Under the pieces are notes generated by a model. It worked only from the letters and a program-made list of their open reading frames with translations, was not told the DNA's origin and did not search any database. The translations under genes were made by a program, and so were the position numbers. A stretch of 64,000 bases of DNA from Kitasatospora sp. NBC_01246 (lineage in GTDB: Bacteria > Actinomycetota > Actinomycetes > Streptomycetales > Streptomycetaceae). Positions 26,610-35,855 of this stretch are shown in pieces (position 1 is the first letter of the stretch; each line of letters opens with the position of its first letter). The stretch lies in NCBI RefSeq assembly GCF_036226505.1, contig NZ_CP108484.1, forward strand, positions 8,527,501-8,591,500, read 5' to 3'.

Positions 26610-27884
26610 ATGTCCGACACGCTCCCGCACCCCGCCCTCCGCCCCGCGGACGAGCGGCGGACCGGCGACGACCGCCGCATCGGGGACGACCGGCGGGACG
26701 TCAACGCCGCCACCGTGCTGCGGACCGTGCTCGACCGCGGGCCGATCGCCCGCAGCCGGGTCGCCGCACTCACCGGGCTGAGCGCCTCCGCGGTGTCCCG
26801 GCAGGTGGTGGACCTCACTCGGATCGGACTGCTCTGCGAGCGGCCCGAGTTGACCGGCGGCGGGGCGGGCACGGTCGGGCGGCCGCAGCTGCCGGTGGAC
26901 GTCGACACCGGCCGACTGGCGGTGGCGGGGCTGCACATCGGGGTGCCGTACACCACCTTCTCCCTGCTGGACCTGCGCGGAAACGTGCTCCGCCGGCAGG
27001 AGTTGAGCAACCGCGGCCGTACCGGGCACGCCGTGCTGGGGCCACTGCTGGAGCGGCTGCCCCGGCTGCTCGCCCAGGTGCCGGGTGGCCGGACGGTGGT
27101 CGGGCTGGGCGCCGTCACCGGTGGCACGGTCGATCCGGACCGCGGCATGACGGTCCGGCATGATCCGCTCCGATGGAAGGACATGCCGCTCGGCGAGTTG
27201 CTCTCCCGGGCCTCCGGACTGCCGGTGCGGGTGGACAACCATGCCCGTGCGCTCACCCAGGCGGAGATCCTCTTCGGGCACCCGGCCGCCCGCCGCTCCA
27301 TGGTGCACCTCTTCGTCGGGCACGTGGTGGACGCGGCGCTCGCGGTGGCCGGCGTGGTGCACCTGGGCCCCGCCTCGGCCACCGGTGACGTCGCCCACCT
27401 GCCGGTGCCGGGCGACGACACGCTCTGCCACTGCGGCCGGACCGGCTGTCTGGCGGCCGCCGCCTCGGACACCACGCTCTTCGAGGCGGCGGCCGCGGAC
27501 GGGATCACCTCCCGGCCCGACCGGGCCGAGCTGATCGCCGCCGTGCAGGCCGGGGACCGGCGGGCCGACCTCCTGGTCCGCCGCCGGGCCGCGATCGTCG
27601 GTCGGGCCCTCGCCCTGCTGGCGGACGTGGTCAACCCCGACCTGCTGGTGCTCACCGAGACCTTCGCGGTACTCGATCCGGTCTACCTGGACGTGGTCCG
27701 GGCCGAGTTCGCGCTCCGCTCGCACCTGCACCGGGACGCGGACCTGCTGATCGCCCAGCGGCGCGGGGCCGACGCGCTCGCCGTGGCGGCCGGCGCCGCC
27801 GTCCTGGGCGTGCTGTACGCCCGGCCGCTCCAGGCGACGGCGTCCGCCCCGGCGCCGCCCGCCGGCCCCGGCCGGCTGCTCTGA
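26610..27884 (+). CDS. ROK-family transcriptional regulator
   Basis: Repressor-type member of the ROK family, 424 residues: an N-terminal winged helix (SRVAALTGLSASAVSRQVVDLTRIGLL, about residues 50-77) and a C-terminal sugar-kinase-like ROK domain. The zinc motif CHCGRTGCLAA is present at about Cys273, Cys275 and Cys280, though the residue after the last Cys is Leu-Ala instead of the common Leu-Glu. The N-terminus has an odd charged duplication, RRTGDDRRIGDDRRD. ROK regulators usually sense sugars, so the effector here might be a sulfated sugar or its product. It sits between the dioxygenase and the importer, same direction, and probably controls this operon. Effector and binding site are not visible. 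Confidence 0.92.
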   Translation: MSDTLPHPALRPADERRTGDDRRIGDDRRDVNAATVLRTVLDRGPIARSRVAALTGLSASAVSRQVVDLTRIGLLCERPELTGGGAGTVGRPQLPVDVDTGRLAVAGLHIGVPYTTFSLLDLRGNVLRRQELSNRGRTGHAVLGPLLERLPRLLAQVPGGRTVVGLGAVTGGTVDPDRGMTVRHDPLRWKDMPLGELLSRASGLPVRVDNHARALTQAEILFGHPAARRSMVHLFVGHVVDAALAVAGVVHLGPASATGDVAHLPVPGDDTLCHCGRTGCLAAAASDTTLFEAAAADGITSRPDRAELIAAVQAGDRRADLLVRRRAAIVGRALALLADVVNPDLLVLTETFAVLDPVYLDVVRAEFALRSHLHRDADLLIAQRRGADALAVAAGAAVLGVLYARPLQATASAPAPPAGPGRLL

Positions 27885-27987
27885 CCGGACGACCCCGCCA
27901 CCCCACGACCCGGCACCCCCCGCCGCCCAGTGCCCCAGCCCCACCCCTCCCACTCGCCCGCCCGACCACCCCGTCGAAGGATCCGTT

Positions 27988-29574
27988 ATGACCGCGTTCA
28001 CCACTTCCTCCGCCCCCGGCGTCTCCCGCCGGGCCCTGCTCCGCGGAGGCCTCGCCGGCGCCGGCCTGCTGACGCTGGCGGCCTGCCGTTCGGCCGCGGA
28101 CACCGCCACCTCCGCCGCGAGCGGATCGGCGGGCCCGCGCCGGGGCGGCGTCCTCACGGTGGGCGCCGGTGTCGACTTCACCCCGAGCCTGCTCTTCGCC
28201 CAGAGTGCCAACACCCTCGTCCAGCGCCTGGTCTTCAACACCCTGACCAGGTACGACGACCGGCTCCAGCCGCAGCCCGAGCTGGCCACCTCCTGGCAGG
28301 TGGCGGCGGACGGCACCGGGGTCACGCTGAAGCTGCGCGAGGACGTGCTCTTCCACAGCGGCCGCAAGTTCACCGCGGACGACGTGGTGTTCGCCGTCAA
28401 GAACCTCCAGAACCCGGCCCGGTCGGCCCAGTTGCGGTCCACCGCCGCGGCCGTCACGGACTTCCGGAAGAACGGCGACTTCGAGCTGACCCTCGTCCTC
28501 GCCCACCCGGTGAGCAACCTCTTCGACCTCTTCGAGTTCATGATCATCCCGGATGCGGTCAGCGTCGAGGAGGCCGTCGCCGGCACCAGACTGATCGGCA
28601 CCGGCCCGTTCACGCTCACCGACCGCAAGCCCGGCAGCTCCATCACCTTCGCCCGCAACGAGAAGTACTGGAACCCCGGCCGGCCCTACCTGGACGGCGT
28701 CGAGATCCGGATCGTCCCGCAGGCGGAGTCCCTGCTGTCCTCGCTCAGGACCGGCCAGACCCAGCTGTCCTACTCCGTGCGCGGCAAGGACGTGGCCACC
28801 CTCAAGGACGACCCGCAGTTCCACATCAAGCAGTACGACACCGGCGCCGGCGCCTACTACATCGGCGCCAACCTCACCGGCGAGCACGTGGGCGACAAGC
28901 GCGTCCGGCAGGCCATCGCCTGGGCGGTGGACCGCGAGCGGCTCGTCCAGCAGGCCCTCGGCGGGTACGGCACCGTCTCCTCCGCCCCCTGGCCCAAGTC
29001 CTCGCCCGCTTACAGCGAGGCCAACGCCACCCGCTACAGCCACAACCCGGACAAGGCGCGGGCGCTGCTCAAGGAGGCGGGCCTCGACAGCATCACCCTG
29101 CCGTTCGCGCACTCCAACGAGCCCGGCTCCACCGCCGTCGCCCAGATCCTGCAGTACGACCTCAAGCAGGTCGGCATCGAGACGGTGCTCCAGCCCACCG
29201 ATTCCCCCACCATGCAGAAGCAGCTCATCTCCCAGACCATGCCCGCCCTCTGGACGCTCAGCCACGGCTTCGCCCAGCTGCACCCGGCCACCCTGGCGGT
29301 CAGCGCCTACCCGTTCAACGAGGCGAAGAACAGCTCGCGCTTCAGCTCGCCCGCCTACACGGACGTCGTCCAGAAGGCCTGGAACCGGCCGGACAGCGAC
29401 GGCGCCGAGGCCAAGGCGCTCTACCAGCAGATCACCGACGTGCTGCTGGACGAGGAGTTCGTCATCGACCTCGCCATCGCCGGCCTGGTCGAGGTCGCCG
29501 GCGGCAAGGCCCGTGGCGCCGACCTCAACAAGTTCGGCTACCTCAACCTCGACGACGCCTACCTGACGGCCTGA
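27988..29574 (+). CDS. ABC transporter substrate-binding lipoprotein, family 5 (dipeptide/nickel type)
   Basis: Extracytoplasmic solute receptor of 528 residues. The N-terminus has a twin-arginine motif (SRRALLRGG, Arg14-Arg15) and a lipobox LTLAAC with Cys33 as the lipidation site, so it is exported, likely by Tat, and anchored to the membrane. The body follows the SBP_bac_5 pattern (RLVFNTLTRYD, LATSWQVAADGTG, LREDVLFHSGRKFTADDVVFAV). An AAGGA precedes the ATG. Only 3 bases separate it from the first permease gene. The family binds peptides, oligosaccharides, nickel or glutathione. With a cytoplasmic sulfatase in the same operon, a sulfated organic compound is the best guess for the ligand. 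Confidence 0.94.
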   Translation: MTAFTTSSAPGVSRRALLRGGLAGAGLLTLAACRSAADTATSAASGSAGPRRGGVLTVGAGVDFTPSLLFAQSANTLVQRLVFNTLTRYDDRLQPQPELATSWQVAADGTGVTLKLREDVLFHSGRKFTADDVVFAVKNLQNPARSAQLRSTAAAVTDFRKNGDFELTLVLAHPVSNLFDLFEFMIIPDAVSVEEAVAGTRLIGTGPFTLTDRKPGSSITFARNEKYWNPGRPYLDGVEIRIVPQAESLLSSLRTGQTQLSYSVRGKDVATLKDDPQFHIKQYDTGAGAYYIGANLTGEHVGDKRVRQAIAWAVDRERLVQQALGGYGTVSSAPWPKSSPAYSEANATRYSHNPDKARALLKEAGLDSITLPFAHSNEPGSTAVAQILQYDLKQVGIETVLQPTDSPTMQKQLISQTMPALWTLSHGFAQLHPATLAVSAYPFNEAKNSSRFSSPAYTDVVQKAWNRPDSDGAEAKALYQQITDVLLDEEFVIDLAIAGLVEVAGGKARGADLNKFGYLNLDDAYLTA

Positions 29575-29577
29575 CCG

Positions 29578-30522
29578 ATGCGCACCTTCCTCGTCAAACG
29601 GCTGCCCTCGGGGCTGCTCGTCCTCGTCCTCGCCTCCTTCCTGGTCTTCCTCATCCTCCGGCTGATCCCCGGCGACCCGGCCACCTCGCTGGCCGGGCCC
29701 GACGCCGGCCCGGAGGCCGTCGCCGCCGTCCGCGGCCGGCTCGGCCTCGACCGACCGCTGCTCACCCAGTACGTCAGCTGGCTCGGCCACCTCGTCACCG
29801 GGGATCTCGGGCCCAGCTACGCGATCGGCGGGCAGGTCGCCGACCTGATCGGCAACGGCCTCGGCGCCACCGTCCAACTCACCCTCGGCGCCCTGCTGCT
29901 GGTGATCCTGATCGCCCTCCCGCTGGGGGTGCTCGGCGCGACCACCCGGCGCCGGCCGGTCGCCGCCGCCGTCCGCGCCTTCACCACCGCCGTCCTCGCC
30001 GTGCCCCCGTTCGTCACCGGCGTCCTGCTGGTGCTGCTCTTCGCGGTCACCCTCGGGCTGCTGCCGGCCGGCGGCCACGAGTCGCTGCTCGACCAGCCCG
30101 ACCTCGCCGTCCAGTACCTGCTGATGCCGGCCGTCTGCCTGGCCCTGCCGAGCGCCGCCGTGCTCGCCCGCTACCTCAAGGACGGCATGGAGCGCGCGCT
30201 CGCCGAGGACTACGTCCGCACCGCCACCGCGCTCGGCGTCTCCCGCCGGCGGATCGTCTGGCAGCACGCCCTGCCCAACGCGCTGCCGCCCGCGATCACC
30301 GTGCTCGGCCTGCAGATCGGCCAACTCATCGCCGGCGCCGTCCTGGTGGAGCGGATCTTCGCCTGGCCCGGCCTCGGCCAGCTGATCGAACAGGGCGTGA
30401 TCCGCCGCGACTACCCCGTCGTGCAGGACCTCCTGCTACTGATCGTCGCCGTCTACGTCACCGTCCAGCTGCTCACCGACCTGGTGTACGCGTGGCTGGA
30501 CCCCCGGATCCGGTGGGAGTGA
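29578..30522 (+). CDS. ABC transporter permease, DppB type
   Basis: Inner-membrane permease of 314 residues. It starts with the DppB-type MRTFLVKRLPSGLLVLVLAS and the IPGDPA segment, has about six hydrophobic helices, and a cytoplasmic EAA loop in DYVRTATALGVSRRRIVWQHALPNALPP. It begins 3 bases after the substrate-binding protein and pairs with the next gene to form the channel. Confidence 0.95.
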   Translation: MRTFLVKRLPSGLLVLVLASFLVFLILRLIPGDPATSLAGPDAGPEAVAAVRGRLGLDRPLLTQYVSWLGHLVTGDLGPSYAIGGQVADLIGNGLGATVQLTLGALLLVILIALPLGVLGATTRRRPVAAAVRAFTTAVLAVPPFVTGVLLVLLFAVTLGLLPAGGHESLLDQPDLAVQYLLMPAVCLALPSAAVLARYLKDGMERALAEDYVRTATALGVSRRRIVWQHALPNALPPAITVLGLQIGQLIAGAVLVERIFAWPGLGQLIEQGVIRRDYPVVQDLLLLIVAVYVTVQLLTDLVYAWLDPRIRWE

Positions 30523-30527
30523 AACCG

Positions 30528-31385
30528 ATGACCGTCCTCACGGCCGACCGGCCGAAGTCCCCCGGCGCCCGCCGCCACAACCGCTACCTGGCCGGGCTGC
30601 TGACCGGCCGCGGCCTCACCGGCCTGGTCCTGGTCGGCGTGATCGCCCTGGCCGCCCTCGCCGCGCCGCTGCTCACCGACCTCGACCCGAACGCCCAGAG
30701 CGCGCTGGCCCTGGCCGGGCCGAGCGCCGCCCACCCCTTCGGCACCGACGACCTGGGCCGCGACCTCTTCAGCCGGGTGCTGCACGGCACCGGCACCGAC
30801 CTCGCGATCACCTTCGCCGCGGTGCCGGTCGGCGCCCTGCTGGGCTGCTCCTTCGCCCTGCTCGCGGCCTCGTCCCGGGTGGCCGACCTCGCCGTCCAGC
30901 GCGTCTTCGACCTGCTGCTCGCCTTCCCCGGGATCATCCTGGCCCTGGCCGTCACGGCCGTCCTCGGCCCCGGCCGCTGGCCGGTCCTGATCGTCATCGC
31001 GCTCGCCGAGATCCCGGGCTTCGGCCGCCAGTTGCGGGCCGGCATCCTCGTCCAGCGGGAGCGCGAGTACGCCCTGGCCGCCCGGGTCGGCGGAGCCTCC
31101 CGGCTCCGGGTGCTGCTGCGCCACGTCGTCCCCAACGCGGCCGACCCGCTGATCGTGCAGACGGCCGTCGCGCTCTCCATCGGCGTCTTCATCGAGGGCG
31201 CGATGAGCTTCCTCGGCCTCGGCGTCCGGCCGCCGGAGCCCACCCTCGGCTCGATCCTCAGCCAGTCCGTCGCCTACCTCTCCACCCAGCCCACGTTCGC
31301 GGCCGCCCCGCTGGCCGCCACCACCGCCCTGGTCCTCGGCTTCACCCTGATCGCCGAGGCGCTGAACAAGGGAGCGCGCCGATGA
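30528..31385 (+). CDS. ABC transporter permease, DppC type
   Basis: Second permease subunit, 285 residues, with the DppC features HPFGTDDLGRDLFSRVLHGT near the N-terminus and the EAA loop EYALAARVGGASRLRVLLRHVVPN. I use the ATG at 30528, 8 bases after GGGAG. A GTG at 30519 that overlaps the previous stop (GTGA) would add only three residues. Its 3' end overlaps the ATPase gene by four bases (ATGA), so translation is coupled. Confidence 0.94.
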   Translation: MTVLTADRPKSPGARRHNRYLAGLLTGRGLTGLVLVGVIALAALAAPLLTDLDPNAQSALALAGPSAAHPFGTDDLGRDLFSRVLHGTGTDLAITFAAVPVGALLGCSFALLAASSRVADLAVQRVFDLLLAFPGIILALAVTAVLGPGRWPVLIVIALAEIPGFGRQLRAGILVQREREYALAARVGGASRLRVLLRHVVPNAADPLIVQTAVALSIGVFIEGAMSFLGLGVRPPEPTLGSILSQSVAYLSTQPTFAAAPLAATTALVLGFTLIAEALNKGARR

Positions 31386-33112
31386 GCCGCCCGGCGAGCC
31401 GCCCGGAGCACGGCCCCGACAGCCGCCCGGGGAGCAGTCCCGAGAGGGGCCCGGTGCTCCGGGTCCGCGACCTCACCGTCGAGTTCGGCGGCGCGGGGGA
31501 GGGAGCCGGAGCCGCCACCGGCCGGAGGGTCGGCGCCGTCCCCGGGGTCCGCGCCGTCGACGGGGTCGGCTTCGAGCTGGCGGCCGGGGACACGCTCGGG
31601 CTGGTCGGCGAGTCCGGCTCCGGCAAGTCGACCACCGCGCTGGCCCTGCTGCGGATGCTGCCGCCGGGCGGCCGGATCACCGGCGGTTCGGTCGAGCTCG
31701 ACGGCCAGGACCTCGCCGTGCTGCCCGAGCCGGCCCTGCGCGAGCTGCGCGGACGGCGGATCGCGATGATCTTCCAGGATCCGATGTCCTCGCTGAACCC
31801 GGTGCTCACCGTGGGCAAGCAACTGGACGAGGCCCTGCGGGCGCACGGCACGGCGGACCGCACCGCGCGGGCCGCCCGGGCGGTCGAGCTGCTCGGCCTG
31901 GTCGGCATCCCCGACGCCGCCGGCCGGCTGCGCGACCACCCGCACCAGTTCTCCGGCGGCCAGCGCCAGCGGATCATGATCGCGCTCGCCCTCGCCCACG
32001 ACGCCGAGGTGCTCGTCGCCGACGAACCGACCACCGCACTCGACCCGACCGTCCAGCAGCAGATCCTCCGGCTGCTGGCCCGGATCAACCGGGAGACCGG
32101 CACCGCCCTCGTGGTGATCAGCCACGACCTCGGCGTGATCGCCCGGACGTGCCGCCGGATCCTGGTGATGCGGGAAGGCCGGGTGGTCGAGCAGGGCCGG
32201 ACGGCCGAGGTGCTCGCGGCGCCCCGGCACCCGTACACCAAGGAGCTGCTGGCCGCCGTGCCACGGTTGGACGCCCCTTCCGAGGCCGCCGCCAACAGCA
32301 CCCCGGGCCCCGAACCGCTGCTCACCGTCAGCGGGGTGGGCAAGACGTACGGGCCGCGCCGACGGGCCGTCACCGCGCTGGACGGCGTCGACCTCGTCCT
32401 GCACCCCGGCGAGACGCTCGGGCTGGTCGGCGAGTCCGGCTCCGGCAAGTCGACGCTGGCCCGCGCGCTGGTCCAGGTGCACGCCCCCTCGGCCGGCACC
32501 ATCCGGTTCCGCGGCGAGGAGTTCGGCCGCGGCGGCGGCGCCGCCGCCCGCCGCGAGGTGCAGATGGTCTTCCAGGACCCGTACGCCTCGCTCAACCCCC
32601 GGATGACGGCCGGGCAGATCATCGCCGAACCGCTGATCGCCCACGGGCTCGGCGACCGGGCGACCCGGGAGAAGCGGGTCGCCGAACTGCTCCGGCAGGT
32701 CGGGCTGGATCCGGCCACGGCCGACCGGCACCCGCGCGCCTTCTCCGGCGGCCAGCGCCAGCGGATTGGCATCGCCCGGGCGCTGGCGCCCGAGCCGAGC
32801 GTGCTGATCTGCGACGAGCCGGTCTCCGCGCTGGACGTCTCGGTGCAGGCGCAGGTGATCGAGCTGCTCGCCCGGCTCCAGCGCGACCTCGGGCTCGCCA
32901 TCCTCTTCATCGCCCACGACCTCGCGGTGGTCCGGCAGGTGAGCCACCGGATCGCGGTGATGCACCGCGGCCGGATCGTCGAGACCGGCCCGGCCGACCG
33001 CGTCGTCACCGCCCCCGAGCACCCCTACACCGCCGAACTCCTGGCCGCCGTCCCCCGGCTGGAGTCCGCCCCGCAGCCCGCCCCGCACCTCACCACCCGG
33101 AGCCCCGCATGA
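31382..33112 (+). CDS. Fused dual-ATPase ABC transporter subunit (DppD-DppF type)
   Basis: A single 576-residue protein carries both nucleotide-binding domains of a peptide-type importer. Walker A GESGSGKST occurs near residues 76 and 349, the signature FSGGQRQRI near 190 and 454, and Walker B/D-loop stretches (LVADEPTTALD, LICDEPVSALD) follow each. In many relatives these are two genes (oppD/oppF). The first 25 residues are a Ser/Arg/Pro-rich extension. It overlaps the permease before and the sulfatase after, each by ATGA, so the importer and the sulfatase are translationally tied. Confidence 0.95.
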   Translation: MSRPASRPEHGPDSRPGSSPERGPVLRVRDLTVEFGGAGEGAGAATGRRVGAVPGVRAVDGVGFELAAGDTLGLVGESGSGKSTTALALLRMLPPGGRITGGSVELDGQDLAVLPEPALRELRGRRIAMIFQDPMSSLNPVLTVGKQLDEALRAHGTADRTARAARAVELLGLVGIPDAAGRLRDHPHQFSGGQRQRIMIALALAHDAEVLVADEPTTALDPTVQQQILRLLARINRETGTALVVISHDLGVIARTCRRILVMREGRVVEQGRTAEVLAAPRHPYTKELLAAVPRLDAPSEAAANSTPGPEPLLTVSGVGKTYGPRRRAVTALDGVDLVLHPGETLGLVGESGSGKSTLARALVQVHAPSAGTIRFRGEEFGRGGGAAARREVQMVFQDPYASLNPRMTAGQIIAEPLIAHGLGDRATREKRVAELLRQVGLDPATADRHPRAFSGGQRQRIGIARALAPEPSVLICDEPVSALDVSVQAQVIELLARLQRDLGLAILFIAHDLAVVRQVSHRIAVMHRGRIVETGPADRVVTAPEHPYTAELLAAVPRLESAPQPAPHLTTRSPA

Positions 33113-35496
33113 CCAGCACCCCGGACCCGCACCGCCCCGCCACGGACGCCCGCCCCGCCGCGGACGGCACCGCCGCCGACCCGCACCGCCGCGACCCCTA
33201 CGCCGGGTTCCGCGGCACCGTCGGCCGCACCTTCGGCGCCTCCACCCCCGCCTGGCCGGAGCCGGTCCGCCCGCGCGAGGGCGCGCCCAACATCGTCGTC
33301 GTCCTGATCGACGACATGGGGTACAGCGACATCGGCCCGTTCGGCTCCGAGATCCCCACGCCCACCCTGGACGGGCTCGCGGCGACCGGCGTCAAGCTGG
33401 CCAACTACCACACCATGCCGCTCTGCTCTCCCGCCCGCGCCGCCCTCCTCACCGGCCTCAACCCGCACCGGGTCGGCTACTCCTTCGTCGCCAACGCCGA
33501 CCCCGGGTTCCCCGGCTACGGCATGGAGGTCGCCGGGGACATCCCCACCCTCGCCGAGCTGCTGCACGACCGGGGCTACGCCACCTACGCCGTCGGCAAG
33601 TGGCACCTCACCCGGGACTCCGCCTCCAACGCCGCCGACAACCGCGCCAACTGGCCGCTGCAGAAAGGCTTCGACCAGTACTACGGCGTGCTGGAGGGCC
33701 TCACCAGCCTGTTCCACCCGCACCAACTCGTCCGCGACAACAGCCCGCTGGACATCGACGAGTTCCCCGAGGGCTACTACTACACCGACGACATCACCGA
33801 CCAGGCGATCGCCATGGTGAAGTCGCTGCGGGCGCACGACGCCGAGAAGCCGTTCCTGCTCTACCTGGCGCACAACGCGGTGCACGGCCCGCTCCAGGCC
33901 AAGCCGGCCGACCTCGCCCGGCACAAGGGCCGGTACGACGGCGGCTGGGACGAGCTGCGCGCCGCCCGGTTCGCCCGCCAGCTCGCCGCCGGTCACTTCC
34001 CGCCCGGCACCGAGCTGCCCGAGCGCAACGGCGAAGCCGGTCACGACGTCGGCCCGTGGGACGAACTCACCGACGTCCAGAAGAAGGTGTACGCCCGCTA
34101 CATGGAGGTGTACGCCGCCATGGTCGACAACGTCGACCAGAACCTCGGCCGGCTCACCGACACCCTCGCCGCGCTCGGCGAACTCGACAACACCATCATC
34201 GTGTTCACCTCCGACAACGGCGGCACCGGCGAGGGCGGCGCGGAGGGCACCCGCAGCTACTTCAGCCGCTTCGTCCACCACCCGAACCTGCCCGAGGACT
34301 GGAACCCCGACGTGGAGCGGGAGATCGAGCTGATCGGCGGCCCGCAGTCCCTCGTCCACTACCCGCGCGGCTGGGGCATGGCCTCCAACACGCCGTTCCG
34401 CTTCTACAAGGGCCAGACCTACGCGGGCGGCGTCCGGGTGCCGTTCGTGCTCTCCTGGCCCGCCGGACTGCCCCGCGCCGAAGCTGACGGCGGGGTCCGC
34501 GCGCAGTACCAGTACGTCACCGACATCCTGCCCACCCTGCTCGAACTCGCCGGTGTCGAAAGGCCGTCGGAGCGCGGCGGGCAACCGGTGCAGTCGCTCG
34601 ACGGCATCAGCTTCGCCCCCGTGCTGCGCACGCCCGGCGCGCCGTCCACCCACCCCGAGCAGTACTGCGAGATGACCGGCAACCGCAGCTACTACCGCGA
34701 CGGCTGGAAGCTGGTCACCCTGCACCGGTTCGGCGCGCCGTACGACGACAGCGAGTGGGCCCTGTACGACCTGCGCACCGACCCGACCGAGATCCACGAC
34801 GTCGCCGCCGACCACCCGGAACTGGTCGAGGAGTTGGCCGCCGCCTGGGAGGCCGCCGCCTGGCGCAACGGCGTGTTCCCGCTGGCCGACGGCAGCGGCG
34901 CCCTCGCCCTGCGCGGCCCCGAGGCCGACCGCCTCCGCCGGCCGGTCACCCTGCTGGCCGGCACCCCCGAGCTGGAGCGCTACCGCTCCTCCCGCCTGAT
35001 CTCCTTCCGCTCCTTCGCCGTCGAGGTCGAGCTGACCGCCCACGGCGCGGACGACCGGGGCGTCCTGGTCTCGCACGGCGACCAGGGCGGCGGCTACAGC
35101 CTCTACGTCGAGGACGGCCGGCTGCACTTCGCCTACAACCAGTACGGCGAGCTCTTCGAGGCCGACGGCGGCCCGCTCGCGCCGGGCGCCCGCCGGATCA
35201 CCCTGGAGGCCACGGCCGTGGCCGACCTCAAGTGGGAGTTCCGCATCCTGGTGGACGGCGCGGAGGGCGGCCGGCTCGGCCCGGTGCACCAACTGATCGG
35301 CATGGCACCGTTCCAGGGCATCAGCGTCGGGATCGACCGCAAGTCCCCGGTCTCCTGGCCGGTGCACGAACGGCACCGCTCCTTCCGCTACACCGGCGGG
35401 CTGCACGCCGTCACCTACCTGCCCGGTGAGCCGGCGCCGGACGACCCCGAGACGGTCGTCCGGGCGCTGCGGGAGGCGGCGGCCGCCTTCGAGTAG
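33109..35496 (+). CDS. Type I arylsulfatase (formylglycine-dependent), cytoplasmic
   Basis: Hydrolyses sulfate esters to free sulfate. The 795-residue protein has the sulfatase modification motif CSPAR (Cys106), which a formylglycine-generating enzyme must convert. Calcium-site residues are visible in LIDDMGYSD (Asp68, Asp69) and SDNGG (Asp369, Asn370). The C-terminal 200 residues match the beta-rich tail of the long AtsA-type arylsulfatases. There is no signal peptide, so it works inside the cell on substrate delivered by the ABC importer encoded just upstream, with which it shares an ATGA overlap. No formylglycine-generating enzyme gene is in the window. Phosphonate hydrolase activity is a known family alternative but less likely here. 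Confidence 0.93.
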   Translation: MTSTPDPHRPATDARPAADGTAADPHRRDPYAGFRGTVGRTFGASTPAWPEPVRPREGAPNIVVVLIDDMGYSDIGPFGSEIPTPTLDGLAATGVKLANYHTMPLCSPARAALLTGLNPHRVGYSFVANADPGFPGYGMEVAGDIPTLAELLHDRGYATYAVGKWHLTRDSASNAADNRANWPLQKGFDQYYGVLEGLTSLFHPHQLVRDNSPLDIDEFPEGYYYTDDITDQAIAMVKSLRAHDAEKPFLLYLAHNAVHGPLQAKPADLARHKGRYDGGWDELRAARFARQLAAGHFPPGTELPERNGEAGHDVGPWDELTDVQKKVYARYMEVYAAMVDNVDQNLGRLTDTLAALGELDNTIIVFTSDNGGTGEGGAEGTRSYFSRFVHHPNLPEDWNPDVEREIELIGGPQSLVHYPRGWGMASNTPFRFYKGQTYAGGVRVPFVLSWPAGLPRAEADGGVRAQYQYVTDILPTLLELAGVERPSERGGQPVQSLDGISFAPVLRTPGAPSTHPEQYCEMTGNRSYYRDGWKLVTLHRFGAPYDDSEWALYDLRTDPTEIHDVAADHPELVEELAAAWEAAAWRNGVFPLADGSGALALRGPEADRLRRPVTLLAGTPELERYRSSRLISFRSFAVEVELTAHGADDRGVLVSHGDQGGGYSLYVEDGRLHFAYNQYGELFEADGGPLAPGARRITLEATAVADLKWEFRILVDGAEGGRLGPVHQLIGMAPFQGISVGIDRKSPVSWPVHERHRSFRYTGGLHAVTYLPGEPAPDDPETVVRALREAAAAFE

Positions 35497-35509
35497 ACCG
35501 CCCGGGCCG

Positions 35510-35539
35510 GGCGGTAGGGGCAGCCCCGCCCCTACCGCC
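35510..35539. terminator. Strong hairpin ending the sulfate-ester operon
   Basis: Arms 35510-35521 and 35528-35539 form a 12-bp perfect stem with an AGCCCC loop, 13 bases after the sulfatase stop. A second, overlapping hairpin (ACCGCCCGG/CCGGGCGGT, 35497-35515) cannot form at the same time. One of the two very likely ends transcription. Confidence 0.75.
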
Positions 35540-35855
35540 GCGAGGCGGACGGCCTCAGCGACCGGGGCTGTTGGCGCCCCGGGGGGAGAATCACCGGCCA
35601 CCGTCCTGCTGTTCTCTGCCAGCGGCCGCGCGAAGGCGTCCGCACCGACGCGACGGTACGGACCCTGGCCACCCGCTACGGGGGATGGCTCCGGGCAGTG
35701 GGGTCCCCCGACCAGAGCACCGGCCAGTCGTACCCTCCCGACCCACCGGACACCCTCGTACGAGGGGGCGCCCGACCCGGGGCGGGCGCACGGGGCCGCC
35801 CTGAGGTCCCTGTGCGCCCGCCGCCCCGAGCCGGTGGTCCACCACCTGCGCGGGT
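35540..35855. other. 316-bp convergent gap, no gene seen
   Basis: This lies between the convergent sulfatase and SUKH-protein genes. I see no start, domain or complete frame. A perfect 14-bp palindrome, CCCTCGTACGAGGG, is at 35753-35766 and could be a protein-binding site, but no gene starts beside it. Confidence 0.5.

Noticed and set aside
24578..27655. 1,025-residue open frame on the - strand across the dioxygenase and ROK genes
   Set aside because: Composition is Arg/Ser/Pro-rich and without motifs, while the + strand shows two clear families with conserved catalytic or zinc residues.
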